Shown here: positions 37,079-44,801 of the stretch, piece after piece
How positions within the stretch are numbered: position 1 is the stretch's first letter
Layout: each line of letters begins with the position of its first letter
Assembly: GCF_001045675.1 (NCBI RefSeq)
Contig: NZ_LEKT01000004.1
Coordinates: 1 to 64,000, forward strand
DNA from: Megasphaera cerevisiae DSM 20462
Lineage (GTDB): Bacteria > Bacillota > Negativicutes > Veillonellales > Megasphaeraceae
Direction: 5' to 3'
DNA: 64,000 bases
Program-made: the position numbers and the translations under genes
Notes under the pieces: generated by a model
Databases searched by the model: none
Told to the model about the DNA's origin: nothing
Seen by the model: only the letters and a program-made list of their open reading frames with translations

Positions 37079-37110
37079 GTTTCAGACGGGAAGGAGGTCC
37101 CGTCTGAAAC
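37079..37110 (-). other. Intercistronic hairpin between dehydratase and CoA-transferase genes
   Basis: A perfect 13-bp stem GTTTCAGACGGGA (37079-37091 with 37098-37110) and 6-nt loop, with no T run. It looks like an mRNA processing or stability element rather than a terminator. Confidence 0.55.
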
Positions 37111-37156
37111 GGCGGACACGATATAAATAGAGTAAGCAAAGCAGCTTGCCGGTCTG

Positions 37157-38608
37157 TTATTCTTCAATATGAGCGATTGCCTTAGCTAATTCCTTCTTCA
37201 TGCGGAGGTTGCCCTGACGGGAAATCATGATACGCTGTGCCTGCGGTGAACCGGCGCCATGCATGGATTCCGTGCGATATCCGACAGCCGCGGTACCGAG
37301 ACTGAGATTTTCAATCAGACGCAGAATTTTAAGGCGGTTTTCCGTAGAAACAGTATTTACGCCGCGGAGGTATTTATCGACATACGGCCCGATTTGAGGA
37401 TCTTTCAGATCTTTTTCGGATGGTGCCGTTACCATAAGACCGCCGGCAATATCTTCGGCAAGGCGGACAATTTCATAGGGGAAGCGAGTTACGTTTTGCT
37501 TGCAGACGTTGGCCAGCAGCAGGTCAATAAGGTAATTTCCGGCTTCTGTTTGGGTTCCCAAAGCGGAGCAGGCGATCCCGCAGGCAAACAGTGTTTCATT
37601 CAGGTGCTGCATTTCAATGATCTTATCTTTAATATGCGATGCCTTCGGGCAACCGTTGTAATCAGCGGCAACTGCGGCAGCACCAATAAGAACATCGCCA
37701 ACACCGACCTTGCAGCCGCCGTAGGACTGACGGTGATAGCCGGCAAAGCGTTCCACCAGGACACCAGCATATTCATATTCGCCATTAAGGAAAATATGAT
37801 CATTCGGAATAAATACATTATCAAAAATAACCAGTGCTTCCGTACCGCCAAAGGTCGGATTGCCCGTATCCATCGGCGCGCCTTCTGTTTTACGGGTATC
37901 GCAGGATTGCCGGCCCACGATCATGAAAATGCCTTCGGCATCTGTCGGGCAGGAAAAAGCCACAGCGTAATCCTTGTCATCTTCACCCATGGAAATAGTC
38001 GGCATAACGATGACTTCATGTGAATTGATAAAACCAGTCTGATGCGCTTTCGCACCGCGTACGACAATACCATCAGGACGGCGTTCCACTACATGGAGGA
38101 ACATGTCCGGATCCGTCTGCGCATGCGGTGCCAGACCGCGGTCTCCCTTGGGATCTGTCATAGCCCCGTCTACAGTCAAGTCATTTTCCTGTACATATTT
38201 CAAAAAGTTCATAAAATTTTTATGATAAGACGTGCCGTATTTTTTATCAATATCAAAGGTAGTCGAAAAAGTAGCATTGAACGCATCCATCCCTACGCAC
38301 CGCTGAAAACAAGCTGCTGTTTTCTGACCAAGAAGCCGCTGCATTTTCACTTTGTTCATCAAATCCTGGGTACTCTGATGAATATGGGTAAAGCGATTGA
38401 CCCGCTTGCCCGTATACGGGGAAACAGCTGTCATTAATTCCTGATATTCAGGAAGCTCAGCTAAATCATATGTCATTTTCACGGAGTTCAAGGACGGGCG
38501 GAGAATGGGATCATCTACAGGACATTCTACCTTTTTACCAAACATATATACCTGTAAATTCAATTTTCTCATGCTTTCAACATACTGTTCACCTGTCATT
38601 AATGCCAT
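37157..38608 (-). CDS. abfD: 4-hydroxybutyryl-CoA dehydratase / vinylacetyl-CoA isomerase
   Basis: 483 residues, same size as the Clostridium aminobutyricum enzyme. All four [4Fe-4S] ligands are at matching positions: Cys100 and Cys104 (ACFQRCVGMD), His292 and Cys299 (GYHRQSYGGCK). The flavin-binding region THIHQSTQDL and PKGDRGLAPHAQTDPD match the family. It converts 4-hydroxybutyryl-CoA to crotonyl-CoA by a radical mechanism, feeding butyrate formation. It is the first gene of its transcript; a perfect sigma-54 promoter lies about 100 bp upstream. Confidence 0.95.
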   Translation of the reverse strand: MALMTGEQYVESMRKLNLQVYMFGKKVECPVDDPILRPSLNSVKMTYDLAELPEYQELMTAVSPYTGKRVNRFTHIHQSTQDLMNKVKMQRLLGQKTAACFQRCVGMDAFNATFSTTFDIDKKYGTSYHKNFMNFLKYVQENDLTVDGAMTDPKGDRGLAPHAQTDPDMFLHVVERRPDGIVVRGAKAHQTGFINSHEVIVMPTISMGEDDKDYAVAFSCPTDAEGIFMIVGRQSCDTRKTEGAPMDTGNPTFGGTEALVIFDNVFIPNDHIFLNGEYEYAGVLVERFAGYHRQSYGGCKVGVGDVLIGAAAVAADYNGCPKASHIKDKIIEMQHLNETLFACGIACSALGTQTEAGNYLIDLLLANVCKQNVTRFPYEIVRLAEDIAGGLMVTAPSEKDLKDPQIGPYVDKYLRGVNTVSTENRLKILRLIENLSLGTAAVGYRTESMHGAGSPQAQRIMISRQGNLRMKKELAKAIAHIEE

Positions 38609-38706
38609 AATAAATCATCCTCTCTGTAAAAAAAAATTACTTGAAAACTAATCTGTCACTCTACTATTTCATATTCACACCTTCTGTGTGGCTCACCTAG
38701 ATAAAG

Positions 38707-38723
38707 AGCAAATATTGTGCCAA
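38707..38723 (-). promoter_or_regulatory. Sigma-54 promoter of the 4-hydroxybutyrate operon
   Basis: On the minus strand TTGGCACA-ATAT-TTGCT: the -24 GG and -12 GC are both present at the required 12-bp spacing, about 100 bp upstream of abfD. It faces away from the second sigma-54 promoter at 39138. Confidence 0.85.
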
Positions 38724-38816
38724 GTAAATCAATTTTTCGCACAAATATTTTTTTGTTTCGTTTAAAGTATAGGAAATATCCCATTTTTTCATATATAAAA
38801 ATTTTTTTCTTCTTTT

Positions 38817-38836
38817 TAAGTGAACATATTCACTTA
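38817..38836. promoter_or_regulatory. Palindrome, candidate activator-binding site
   Basis: TAAGTGAA-CATA-TTCACTTA, a perfect 8-4-8 palindrome ~95 bp upstream of the abfD -24 element, at a typical enhancer distance. Confidence 0.5.
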
Positions 38837-38898
38837 TCATTTTTTTTATTTTTCCATTTCATTTTGTGCCAAAAATGAATCAAAATTCAGCGTTTATT

Positions 38899-38943
38899 GT
38901 TTCAAATATAGAACAACCATGCTTTATGTTCTATATTTGAAAC
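38899..38943. promoter_or_regulatory. Large perfect inverted repeat, candidate shared enhancer
   Basis: A 17-bp arm GTTTCAAATATAGAACA (38899-38915) is repeated exactly inverted at 38927-38943 around 11 bp. It lies about 180-200 bp from each of the two divergent sigma-54 promoters. It may bind activator oligomers or form an RNA hairpin. Otherwise the 38609-39191 gap is AT-rich without a gene. Confidence 0.5.
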
Positions 38944-39137
38944 ATAAACAGCATTCCTTTTTACACTTTTTCTTTTTTATTTTCATACGTATATACAGGT
39001 TTTTATGTATCATTTTTTATTTCTTATACGTTTTCATCTTTACTTTATTATTATATTTCACGTATGATAGATCAAATTTCCTCATATGGACTAAATGTGT
39101 ATCTTTTTGTATTCCTTGTGAATTACGCTCATATATT

Positions 39138-39153
39138 TGGCACGTTTATTGCT
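39138..39153 (+). promoter_or_regulatory. Sigma-54 promoter of the LuxE/LuxC-like operon
   Basis: TGGCACG-TTTA-TTGCT is a full match to the -24/-12 consensus, 39 bp upstream of the first start codon. Only sigma-54 holoenzyme with an activator should use it. Confidence 0.9.
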
Positions 39154-39191
39154 TATATATCAGTAATACTCATGATAAGGATGTGAAAATT

Positions 39192-39491
39192 ATGTTGATT
39201 ATACCATTAGATGAAATTGAATCCGTATTGGATACGGAAGTCCGGCCGGCACTGGCAGCCCATCAGGGCAATGTAACGATCGTCGATTATACCGGCAATG
39301 TCCTCCGTATCCGCCTGACAGGAAAATGCAGCGGCTGTCCGTCAGCACTGCTGACAACAGAGGACATCATCGCCGTCAAAATTAAAGAACAACTGCCGCA
39401 GATCAAGGATGTTATCCTCGTCAGCGGGGTCAGCGATGATCTCATTGCGCAAGCCAGGGCTCTTATGCATCACCGTCAACCAGCCGGGTAA
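39192..39491 (+). CDS. NifU C-terminal-like domain protein
   Basis: 99 residues. The fold pattern EIESVLDTEVRPALAAHQGNVTIVDYTGN followed by GKCSGCPSALLTTED matches the NifU C-terminal (Nfu) domain, in which the CxxC pair binds a labile Fe-S cluster. The later half ends IKDVILVSGVSDDLI. It is the first gene behind the sigma-54 promoter. A longer upstream frame would include the promoter, so ATG 39192 is the real start. It may deliver Fe-S clusters to an enzyme of the system; the divergently encoded dehydratase is one candidate. Confidence 0.8.
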   Translation: MLIIPLDEIESVLDTEVRPALAAHQGNVTIVDYTGNVLRIRLTGKCSGCPSALLTTEDIIAVKIKEQLPQIKDVILVSGVSDDLIAQARALMHHRQPAG

Positions 39492-39495
39492 GCCA

Positions 39496-40218
39496 ATGAA
39501 AATACTTATCAAATACTGCGGTGGCTGCAACAGCCGGTATGACCGCACGCGGGAAGTAAAAAAGCTGCTAGAACAGTTTCCGCAGCATACTTTTGTGTAT
39601 GCTGCGGGCCCGGAAATATACGATATCTGTCTTTTGGTCTGCGGCTGTATGACTTCCTGCGCGTCCGCAGAAGGAATTGCGGCCAAACGCATCTGCAAGC
39701 TGTGCACACCTCGGGAATTTACCGATTTTGCGGCAGAATTGCAAGCTCATACCACGCCAATTGTCCGGAAGAAAAAACGTCTGTCCATCGGTGATCATGC
39801 GTCCCTGACAAAAACCTTTACGGCTGCCGATATCGCTGCCTTTGCCGCTCTGACCGGCGACTATGGCAAGCTGCACACCGATCCGGCTTTTGCCTCTCAA
39901 TATGGTTTCGGACGCCCTGTCGTGCACGGTGTACTAACCGGCAGTCTCATTTCCTCCGTAATGGGCATGCAGCTTCCCGGCGACGGCACCATACTGATGG
40001 ATGAACAGCTCCGTTTTACCGCGCCGGTCTATGCCGGCGATACCATTACCGCAACAGTAACGCTGCAGCACGCAGCAGAGAAAAAACGCTGGTTTACCGG
40101 TGAACTCCGCGGCACCTGCCGCAACCAGGACGGCATTCTCGTCGCTGATGGGATATGCCACCAATTGATGCCTAAAACATTATTTGAAATTGAAACCCGA
40201 ATACCCGGAAAGGATTGA
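39496..40218 (+). CDS. Cys-rich domain fused to MaoC-type (R)-enoyl hydratase
   Basis: 240 residues in two parts. Residues ~1-90 are Cys-rich: KYCGGCNSRYDR, LLVCGCMTSC and KRICKLCTPREF, likely metal- or redox-active. Residues ~95-235 form a MaoC/PhaJ hotdog hydratase: IGDHASLTKTFTAADIAAFAALTGD, the catalytic Asp/His pair in TGDYGKLHTDPAFA (the usual Asn is Gly), FGRPVVHGVLTGSLIS, and RFTAPVYAGDTITATV. PhaJ-type proteins hydrate enoyl-CoA or enoyl-ACP to the 3-hydroxy form. The fusion is unusual. Start ATG 39496 is 4 bp after the previous stop; the frame extends further upstream only over the NifU gene. Confidence 0.78.
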   Translation: MKILIKYCGGCNSRYDRTREVKKLLEQFPQHTFVYAAGPEIYDICLLVCGCMTSCASAEGIAAKRICKLCTPREFTDFAAELQAHTTPIVRKKKRLSIGDHASLTKTFTAADIAAFAALTGDYGKLHTDPAFASQYGFGRPVVHGVLTGSLISSVMGMQLPGDGTILMDEQLRFTAPVYAGDTITATVTLQHAAEKKRWFTGELRGTCRNQDGILVADGICHQLMPKTLFEIETRIPGKD

Positions 40219-40227
40219 ATACTACCT

Positions 40228-40464
40228 ATGACAAACGCAGAAAAATACGACACGCTTTTTATGACAAACTTTAAGCTGACCAAAGACCAGCTCCCCGGAC
40301 TGAAATACCGCGCCATTCCATTATGGGATTCCATGGGACATATGACACTAATGGAGGAAGTGGAAGATACCTTTGATATCTCAATTGATACGCCGGATGT
40401 ACTCTCTTTCAGTTCTTATGAAAAAGGAATGGAAATTCTCAGAAAATACGGTGTCAGTATCTGA
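40228..40464 (+). CDS. Acyl carrier protein
   Basis: 78 residues, acidic. The phosphopantetheine attachment Ser is in LWDSMGHMTLMEEVEDTFDI (the DSM motif, Ser ~36), with typical helix II hydrophobics. It differs from housekeeping fatty-acid ACP (longer N-terminus, no DSLD), so it is a dedicated carrier for the operon. It probably shuttles the acyl group between the AMP-ligase, the hydratase and the LuxC/LuxE-like reductase. Confidence 0.88.
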   Translation: MTNAEKYDTLFMTNFKLTKDQLPGLKYRAIPLWDSMGHMTLMEEVEDTFDISIDTPDVLSFSSYEKGMEILRKYGVSI

Positions 40465-40465
40465 T

Positions 40466-41140
40466 ATGTGTCCTTTTTCCTATACCCCAGCCTGCCTGAC
40501 AGACCCCCTTACCCAAAGCAACTGCTACATTATTGCCCATGACAAGCAGGCCTTGCTGATTGATCCGAATAATGCCCCTCTCATCCGGTCTTACCTGGAA
40601 GCACAGCACCTCCTTCTCGAATACGTGCTGCTTACCCATGAGCACTGCGATCATATGGCCGGGCTTAATGAATTGCGTCAGGCCTACAAGGTGCAGGTTA
40701 TTGCCAGCAAAGCATGCAGTGACGGCATTCAAAGCACGACGCTTAACATGTCCCGCATCATGGAATCGTATCTATATTTCAAAAGCAAAGGCAGTCTCCG
40801 CGTGTCTTATCCCAAATTTACCTGCCTTGCTGCCGACATTACCTTTGACAACAGCTACCTGTTTACGTGGTACGGCCACCTCTTCCGCTGTCTGCCTGCT
40901 GCGGGCCACACGCCCGGCAGTACATGCATCATTATGGACAGTGCCCTCTTATTTTCCGGCGATTACTTTATCCCCGGCGAGGAAGTCATTACCCGTCTGC
41001 CCGGCGGCAGTGACGAACTCTATGAACAGGTCGGAAAAAAAGCACTTCGCGCTCTTCCTGCACCTATACGGACCTATCCCGGCCACGGTGAGTCCTTTCT
41101 TCTGACCCAGGAGGTGAAACAAACCTATGGATTATACTGA
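40466..41140 (+). CDS. Metallo-beta-lactamase-fold hydrolase
   Basis: 224 residues. The dinuclear metal motif HEHCDH (LLTHEHCDHMAGL) is complete, with later ligands in AAGHTPGSTCII, LLFSGDYFIPGE and TYPGHGES. This is the glyoxalase II-like branch, so it may be a thioesterase for an acyl-CoA, acyl-ACP or glutathione-like thioester, perhaps editing misloaded ACP. The start at 40466 follows the ACP stop by one base; a GTG at 40451 is an alternative. It overlaps the next gene by 14 bp. Confidence 0.85.
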   Translation: MCPFSYTPACLTDPLTQSNCYIIAHDKQALLIDPNNAPLIRSYLEAQHLLLEYVLLTHEHCDHMAGLNELRQAYKVQVIASKACSDGIQSTTLNMSRIMESYLYFKSKGSLRVSYPKFTCLAADITFDNSYLFTWYGHLFRCLPAAGHTPGSTCIIMDSALLFSGDYFIPGEEVITRLPGGSDELYEQVGKKALRALPAPIRTYPGHGESFLLTQEVKQTYGLY

Positions 41141-42197
41141 ATGGCTGGCTTGTCCGCCCTATGGATGGACTCAAACGGAAAAAGAAGGCCGCTATCTGCC
41201 CTATTTCAAGGAACTGACCGCATACCACCGTCAGCACTGCCCCGCTTATGGACGTGCCCTGCGCGCTTTCAGCTATAACGAAGCTGCCGCAGTCACCCTT
41301 TCGCAGCTCCCCATGCTGCCGATTACGTTGTTCAAGCTTTTGCCTCTCAAGAGTATTCCTGATAAAGCTGTTTTTAAAACTCTCGTGTCGTCCGGAACAA
41401 CAGGGCAGTCTGTATCCCGTATTTTTCTGGATGCTGCTACCGCCCAATATCAGCAATTGACCTTGTACGCTATCCTAAAAGATTATTTTGGCTCCCAACG
41501 GCTTCCCATGCTGATCATTGATTCTCCCTCCATATTGACGGACAGGCGCAGATTCAATGCCCGCGGCGCTGCCATTCTGGGATTTTCCATGTTTGCCAAA
41601 AAGAAATACTATGCATTGACCGATACACTGGAACTGAATATCGAAACAGTCCGCACCTTTGCCGAGACATACAAGAATCAGCCGGTCCTCATTTTTGGTT
41701 TTACTTTTATGATTTGGAAATATCTTTGCCAGGCTGCCGAAGGAAAAAAAGAAAACTTTGACTTTTCCAATGCTTTCGTCCTGCATGGAGGCGGCTGGAA
41801 AAAAATGCAGGATCAGGCCGTCTCTGCAGCAGCCTATAAGGATCGCCTAAAAAATCAATTCAATATTTCCCGCGTCCATAATTATTACGGTATGACTGAG
41901 CAGACAGGCTGCATCTACATGGAATGTGAATACGGCCATCTTCATGCCAGTATTTTTTCCGATATTCTCGTCCGCCAGCCTTCCGATTTCTCCGTCTGCC
42001 CGCCTGGACAATCTGGGATTCTCCAGGTCCTGTCCCCTATGGCTGTATCGTATCCAGGCCATTCCATTCTTACGGAAGATATGGGAACACTTCTGGGCAC
42101 GGACGACTGTCCCTGCGGAAGAAAAGGAAATTATTTCCGCGTCGACGGCCGAATACCGCAGGCCGAAATAAGGGGGTGCAGTGATACTCATGTCTGA
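41127..42197 (+). CDS. LuxE-like acyl-protein synthetase
   Basis: 356 residues. It has the LuxE/PaaK-type nucleotide loop LVSSGTTGQSVSR (~residue 88), the FTFMIWKYL segment, the diagnostic LHGGGWKKM motif (~230) and NYYGMTEQTGCIYMECEYGHLH. In luminous bacteria LuxE activates a fatty acid as acyl-AMP and passes it to its own Cys and then to LuxC for reduction. No luciferase genes (luxAB) are nearby, so the aldehyde must serve another purpose. AGGAGG precedes the ATG at 41127. Confidence 0.88.
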   Translation: MDYTEWLACPPYGWTQTEKEGRYLPYFKELTAYHRQHCPAYGRALRAFSYNEAAAVTLSQLPMLPITLFKLLPLKSIPDKAVFKTLVSSGTTGQSVSRIFLDAATAQYQQLTLYAILKDYFGSQRLPMLIIDSPSILTDRRRFNARGAAILGFSMFAKKKYYALTDTLELNIETVRTFAETYKNQPVLIFGFTFMIWKYLCQAAEGKKENFDFSNAFVLHGGGWKKMQDQAVSAAAYKDRLKNQFNISRVHNYYGMTEQTGCIYMECEYGHLHASIFSDILVRQPSDFSVCPPGQSGILQVLSPMAVSYPGHSILTEDMGTLLGTDDCPCGRKGNYFRVDGRIPQAEIRGCSDTHV

Positions 42198-43374
42198 AAA
42201 ATATACGATTGCCGCTGGCAGGATGCCTACACAGGTCTTTCCCCTGCCGCCATTTTCCCCATTGGTCTTGTCGTTTCTGCAAACACTATCCCATATGCTG
42301 CTCCACAGTCCGCTGGCTCCCGAGGATCCAACCTGGGCCGCACTTGGTTTCTGGCTGCGCTCCAAGCATCTGGAACAGATCAAAAAAGACATCTTCCGAC
42401 CGGAAGCACGCCTCGGACGAGGCCTTGTATTTCACATTACACCAGCTAATATGCCAGCTATGTTTGCTTACAGTCTGGTAATTTCCCTGCTTGCCGGCAA
42501 CGGCAATATTATCCGCATTTCACCGCGTATTGCTCAAAAAGTACAGCCGGTATGCACCCTCATTGATAATCTGCTGAGTCAAAAAACGTTTCGCCGTCTG
42601 CAGGAATCCAATGTTTTGCTAATATACGGAAAAGACAAGGAGTTGACAGATACTTTTTCGAACAACTGCGACAGTCGTATTATTTGGGGCGGAGATGCAT
42701 CCATCCGGGAAATCCGTACCTCACCGCTGCCGCCGCAGGCCACGGAGATGGTCTTTGCGGATCGGTATTCCATAGCGCTTATAGACAGTCAAACCATTGA
42801 TCGATGTACTGACAGCGATCTGCAGCTTTGGGCCCACCGCTTTTATAATGACACCTACGAGATGGATCAAAATGCCTGCTCCAGTCCCAAGCTTATTTTC
42901 TGGCTCACCCAAGATTCAACCGTATATGACCGGGCTCAGCGCCGCTGGTGGCATGCCGTTTCCCAGGCTGCGCAATACTACAATTTACCTCCCATCAAGG
43001 TAAGTCAAAAATATACCGCTGCATGGCAATTTGCTATGACACATCCTGAAATCCAATCTATCTATCAATTGGGAAATACTGCCTATATTTATACCTTAGC
43101 CTTTCTGCCCGCTGATATTACAACCTTATCGGGCCTGTTCGGACAATTTTTCCAATATCCTATCTCATCTGCCGCAGAGCTGCTGCCTTGCCTGAATAAA
43201 AAAATACAGACCTTATCGGTTATTGGCGTGGCCCCAGACAAAATCAGGAAAAAGCTTATTGCCGCCGGAGCTGCCGGCATCGACCGCATCGTTCCGACGG
43301 GCCAGGCCATGGATATGAACGTGATCTGGGACGGCGTAAATATGATACACAGCCTGTCCCGCATCATCGGTTAG
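42181..43374 (+). CDS. LuxC-like acyl-CoA/acyl-protein reductase
   Basis: 397 residues of the LuxC family, an aldehyde-dehydrogenase-fold acyl reductase. Visible landmarks: GLVFHITPANMPAMFAYSLVISLLAGNGNIIRIS (pieces of the NADPH site), the catalytic Cys in MDQNACSSPK (~233) and the C-terminal GIDRIVPTGQAMDMNVIWDG motif typical of LuxC. It reduces the acyl group handed over by LuxE to an aldehyde. It overlaps luxE-like by 17 bp. The GTG at 42181 is behind GGGGGTG; ATG 42190 is an alternative. Confidence 0.88.
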   Translation: MILMSEKYTIAAGRMPTQVFPLPPFSPLVLSFLQTLSHMLLHSPLAPEDPTWAALGFWLRSKHLEQIKKDIFRPEARLGRGLVFHITPANMPAMFAYSLVISLLAGNGNIIRISPRIAQKVQPVCTLIDNLLSQKTFRRLQESNVLLIYGKDKELTDTFSNNCDSRIIWGGDASIREIRTSPLPPQATEMVFADRYSIALIDSQTIDRCTDSDLQLWAHRFYNDTYEMDQNACSSPKLIFWLTQDSTVYDRAQRRWWHAVSQAAQYYNLPPIKVSQKYTAAWQFAMTHPEIQSIYQLGNTAYIYTLAFLPADITTLSGLFGQFFQYPISSAAELLPCLNKKIQTLSVIGVAPDKIRKKLIAAGAAGIDRIVPTGQAMDMNVIWDGVNMIHSLSRIIG

Positions 43375-43388
43375 GAGGTCTTATTGCA

Positions 43389-44801
43389 ATGTATTTCTTC
43401 GATAAAAATTCAGCTTTTGATCGCAATCCCTTATTTACAGATTCACACCATACCGTCTTGTACCACGATTGGTACTGCCACGCCGACGCGCTGCACAGTT
43501 TGCTGCGCCCCCGGTCCCTGGCCGCTGTCATATGCCACAATACAATGGGATCGGCGTTATCCTATCTGGCTTGTCTGCAGAACCGCATCGTTCCCCTTCT
43601 CATCGACAGCAAAATGGATGCGAAACTCATGGAGCGTCTCCTCGGCATATACGAACCCGAATATATCTTTAAACCGGCCTCTGCCGTTCATCCTTTATAC
43701 ACGATGGAGGACTATGGCGTATACCGGCACAGCCGGCAAAAACATGAGCTGTATCCGGAACTGGCCTTACTGCTGACCACCTCCGGCAGTACAGGCAGCC
43801 CCAAGCTGGTACGGCAAAGCTATGCCAATATCCAGTCCAATGCAGCTGCCATCGCTTCATACCTATCGCTGACATCCCAACAGCGGCCTGTCTCCTCGCT
43901 GCCTATGCATTATACCTTCGGCTTATCCGTAATCAACAGTCATATTTTTTGCGGCGCTGCCGAATATCTGACAGAGGACACGGTATTTGACGAAGCCTTT
44001 TGGAAATTTTGCCGGCAGTATCGCATTACTTCCCTGGCCGGCGTCCCCTTTACCTACGAATGCCTGAAACGAATTGGTTTTACCGGCATGGATCTGCCAG
44101 ATCTGACGCTGCTGCTGCAAGCCGGCGGCAAGCTGTCCAAACGGCTGCAACAGGAATACGGCACCTTTGCCGCCGCAGCCGGCAAAAAATTTATCATCAT
44201 GTACGGCCAGACAGAGGCAACGGCCCGCATGTCATACCTTCCTGCTGACGCATGTCTCAAAAAAATTGGCAGTATCGGCATTGCCATTCCCGGCGGCACC
44301 TTCCACATCATGGAAAACGAGCACACAGAAATCACCGCGCCTGATACAATCGGTGAACTGTGCTATGACGGCACCAATGTCACGTTAGGCTACGCATCCG
44401 GCCCCAGTGATCTGCGTCTTGGCGATATGCGTCATGGGCGCCTCTGGACCGGTGACATGGCCTATCAAGACGCCGACGGTTTTTATTACATTACAGGACG
44501 CAAAAAGCGATTCGTAAAAATCACGGGCAGTCGTGTCAATCTGGATGAAATTGAACAACTTTTTAAAAACGCCTTTGCCGGCAGCGACTTTGCCTGCGCC
44601 GGCGAGGATGATGACATATGGCTGTTTACAACCATGCCGGCCGCCGCAGGCCCTGAACTGGAAGATTTTTTCTTTAAGAAAACAAAGCTCCATCCTTCTT
44701 GTCTGACCCTTCGTGCCGTTGCCGCGATTCCCAAAAACTCATCCGGCAAAACACAATATAAAAAATTACAAAATTTTATACAACAAGGAGGCTCCGCATG
44801 A
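43389..44801 (+). CDS. AMP-forming acyl-CoA/acyl-ACP ligase
   Basis: 470 residues of the ANL adenylation superfamily: P-loop LLTTSGSTGSPKLVRQSY (~130), the YGQTEATARMSYLP A5 region, LWTGDMAYQDADGFYYITGRKKRFVKITGSRVNLDEIE (A7-A8), and the catalytic Lys near the end in KNSSGKTQYKK (A10). The N-terminal portion is shorter than in typical ligases. It should adenylate a carboxylic acid and load CoA or the operon's ACP. AGGAGG precedes the ATG at 43389. Its stop overlaps the rpoN start by 4 bp. Confidence 0.88.
   Translation: MYFFDKNSAFDRNPLFTDSHHTVLYHDWYCHADALHSLLRPRSLAAVICHNTMGSALSYLACLQNRIVPLLIDSKMDAKLMERLLGIYEPEYIFKPASAVHPLYTMEDYGVYRHSRQKHELYPELALLLTTSGSTGSPKLVRQSYANIQSNAAAIASYLSLTSQQRPVSSLPMHYTFGLSVINSHIFCGAAEYLTEDTVFDEAFWKFCRQYRITSLAGVPFTYECLKRIGFTGMDLPDLTLLLQAGGKLSKRLQQEYGTFAAAAGKKFIIMYGQTEATARMSYLPADACLKKIGSIGIAIPGGTFHIMENEHTEITAPDTIGELCYDGTNVTLGYASGPSDLRLGDMRHGRLWTGDMAYQDADGFYYITGRKKRFVKITGSRVNLDEIEQLFKNAFAGSDFACAGEDDDIWLFTTMPAAAGPELEDFFFKKTKLHPSCLTLRAVAAIPKNSSGKTQYKKLQNFIQQGGSA

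Noticed and set aside
38820-39191. N-terminal extension of the NifU-C-like protein (frame open from 38820)
   Set aside because: It would place the coding start upstream of the perfect sigma-54 promoter, is extremely AT-rich and Phe-rich, and lacks a ribosome site.
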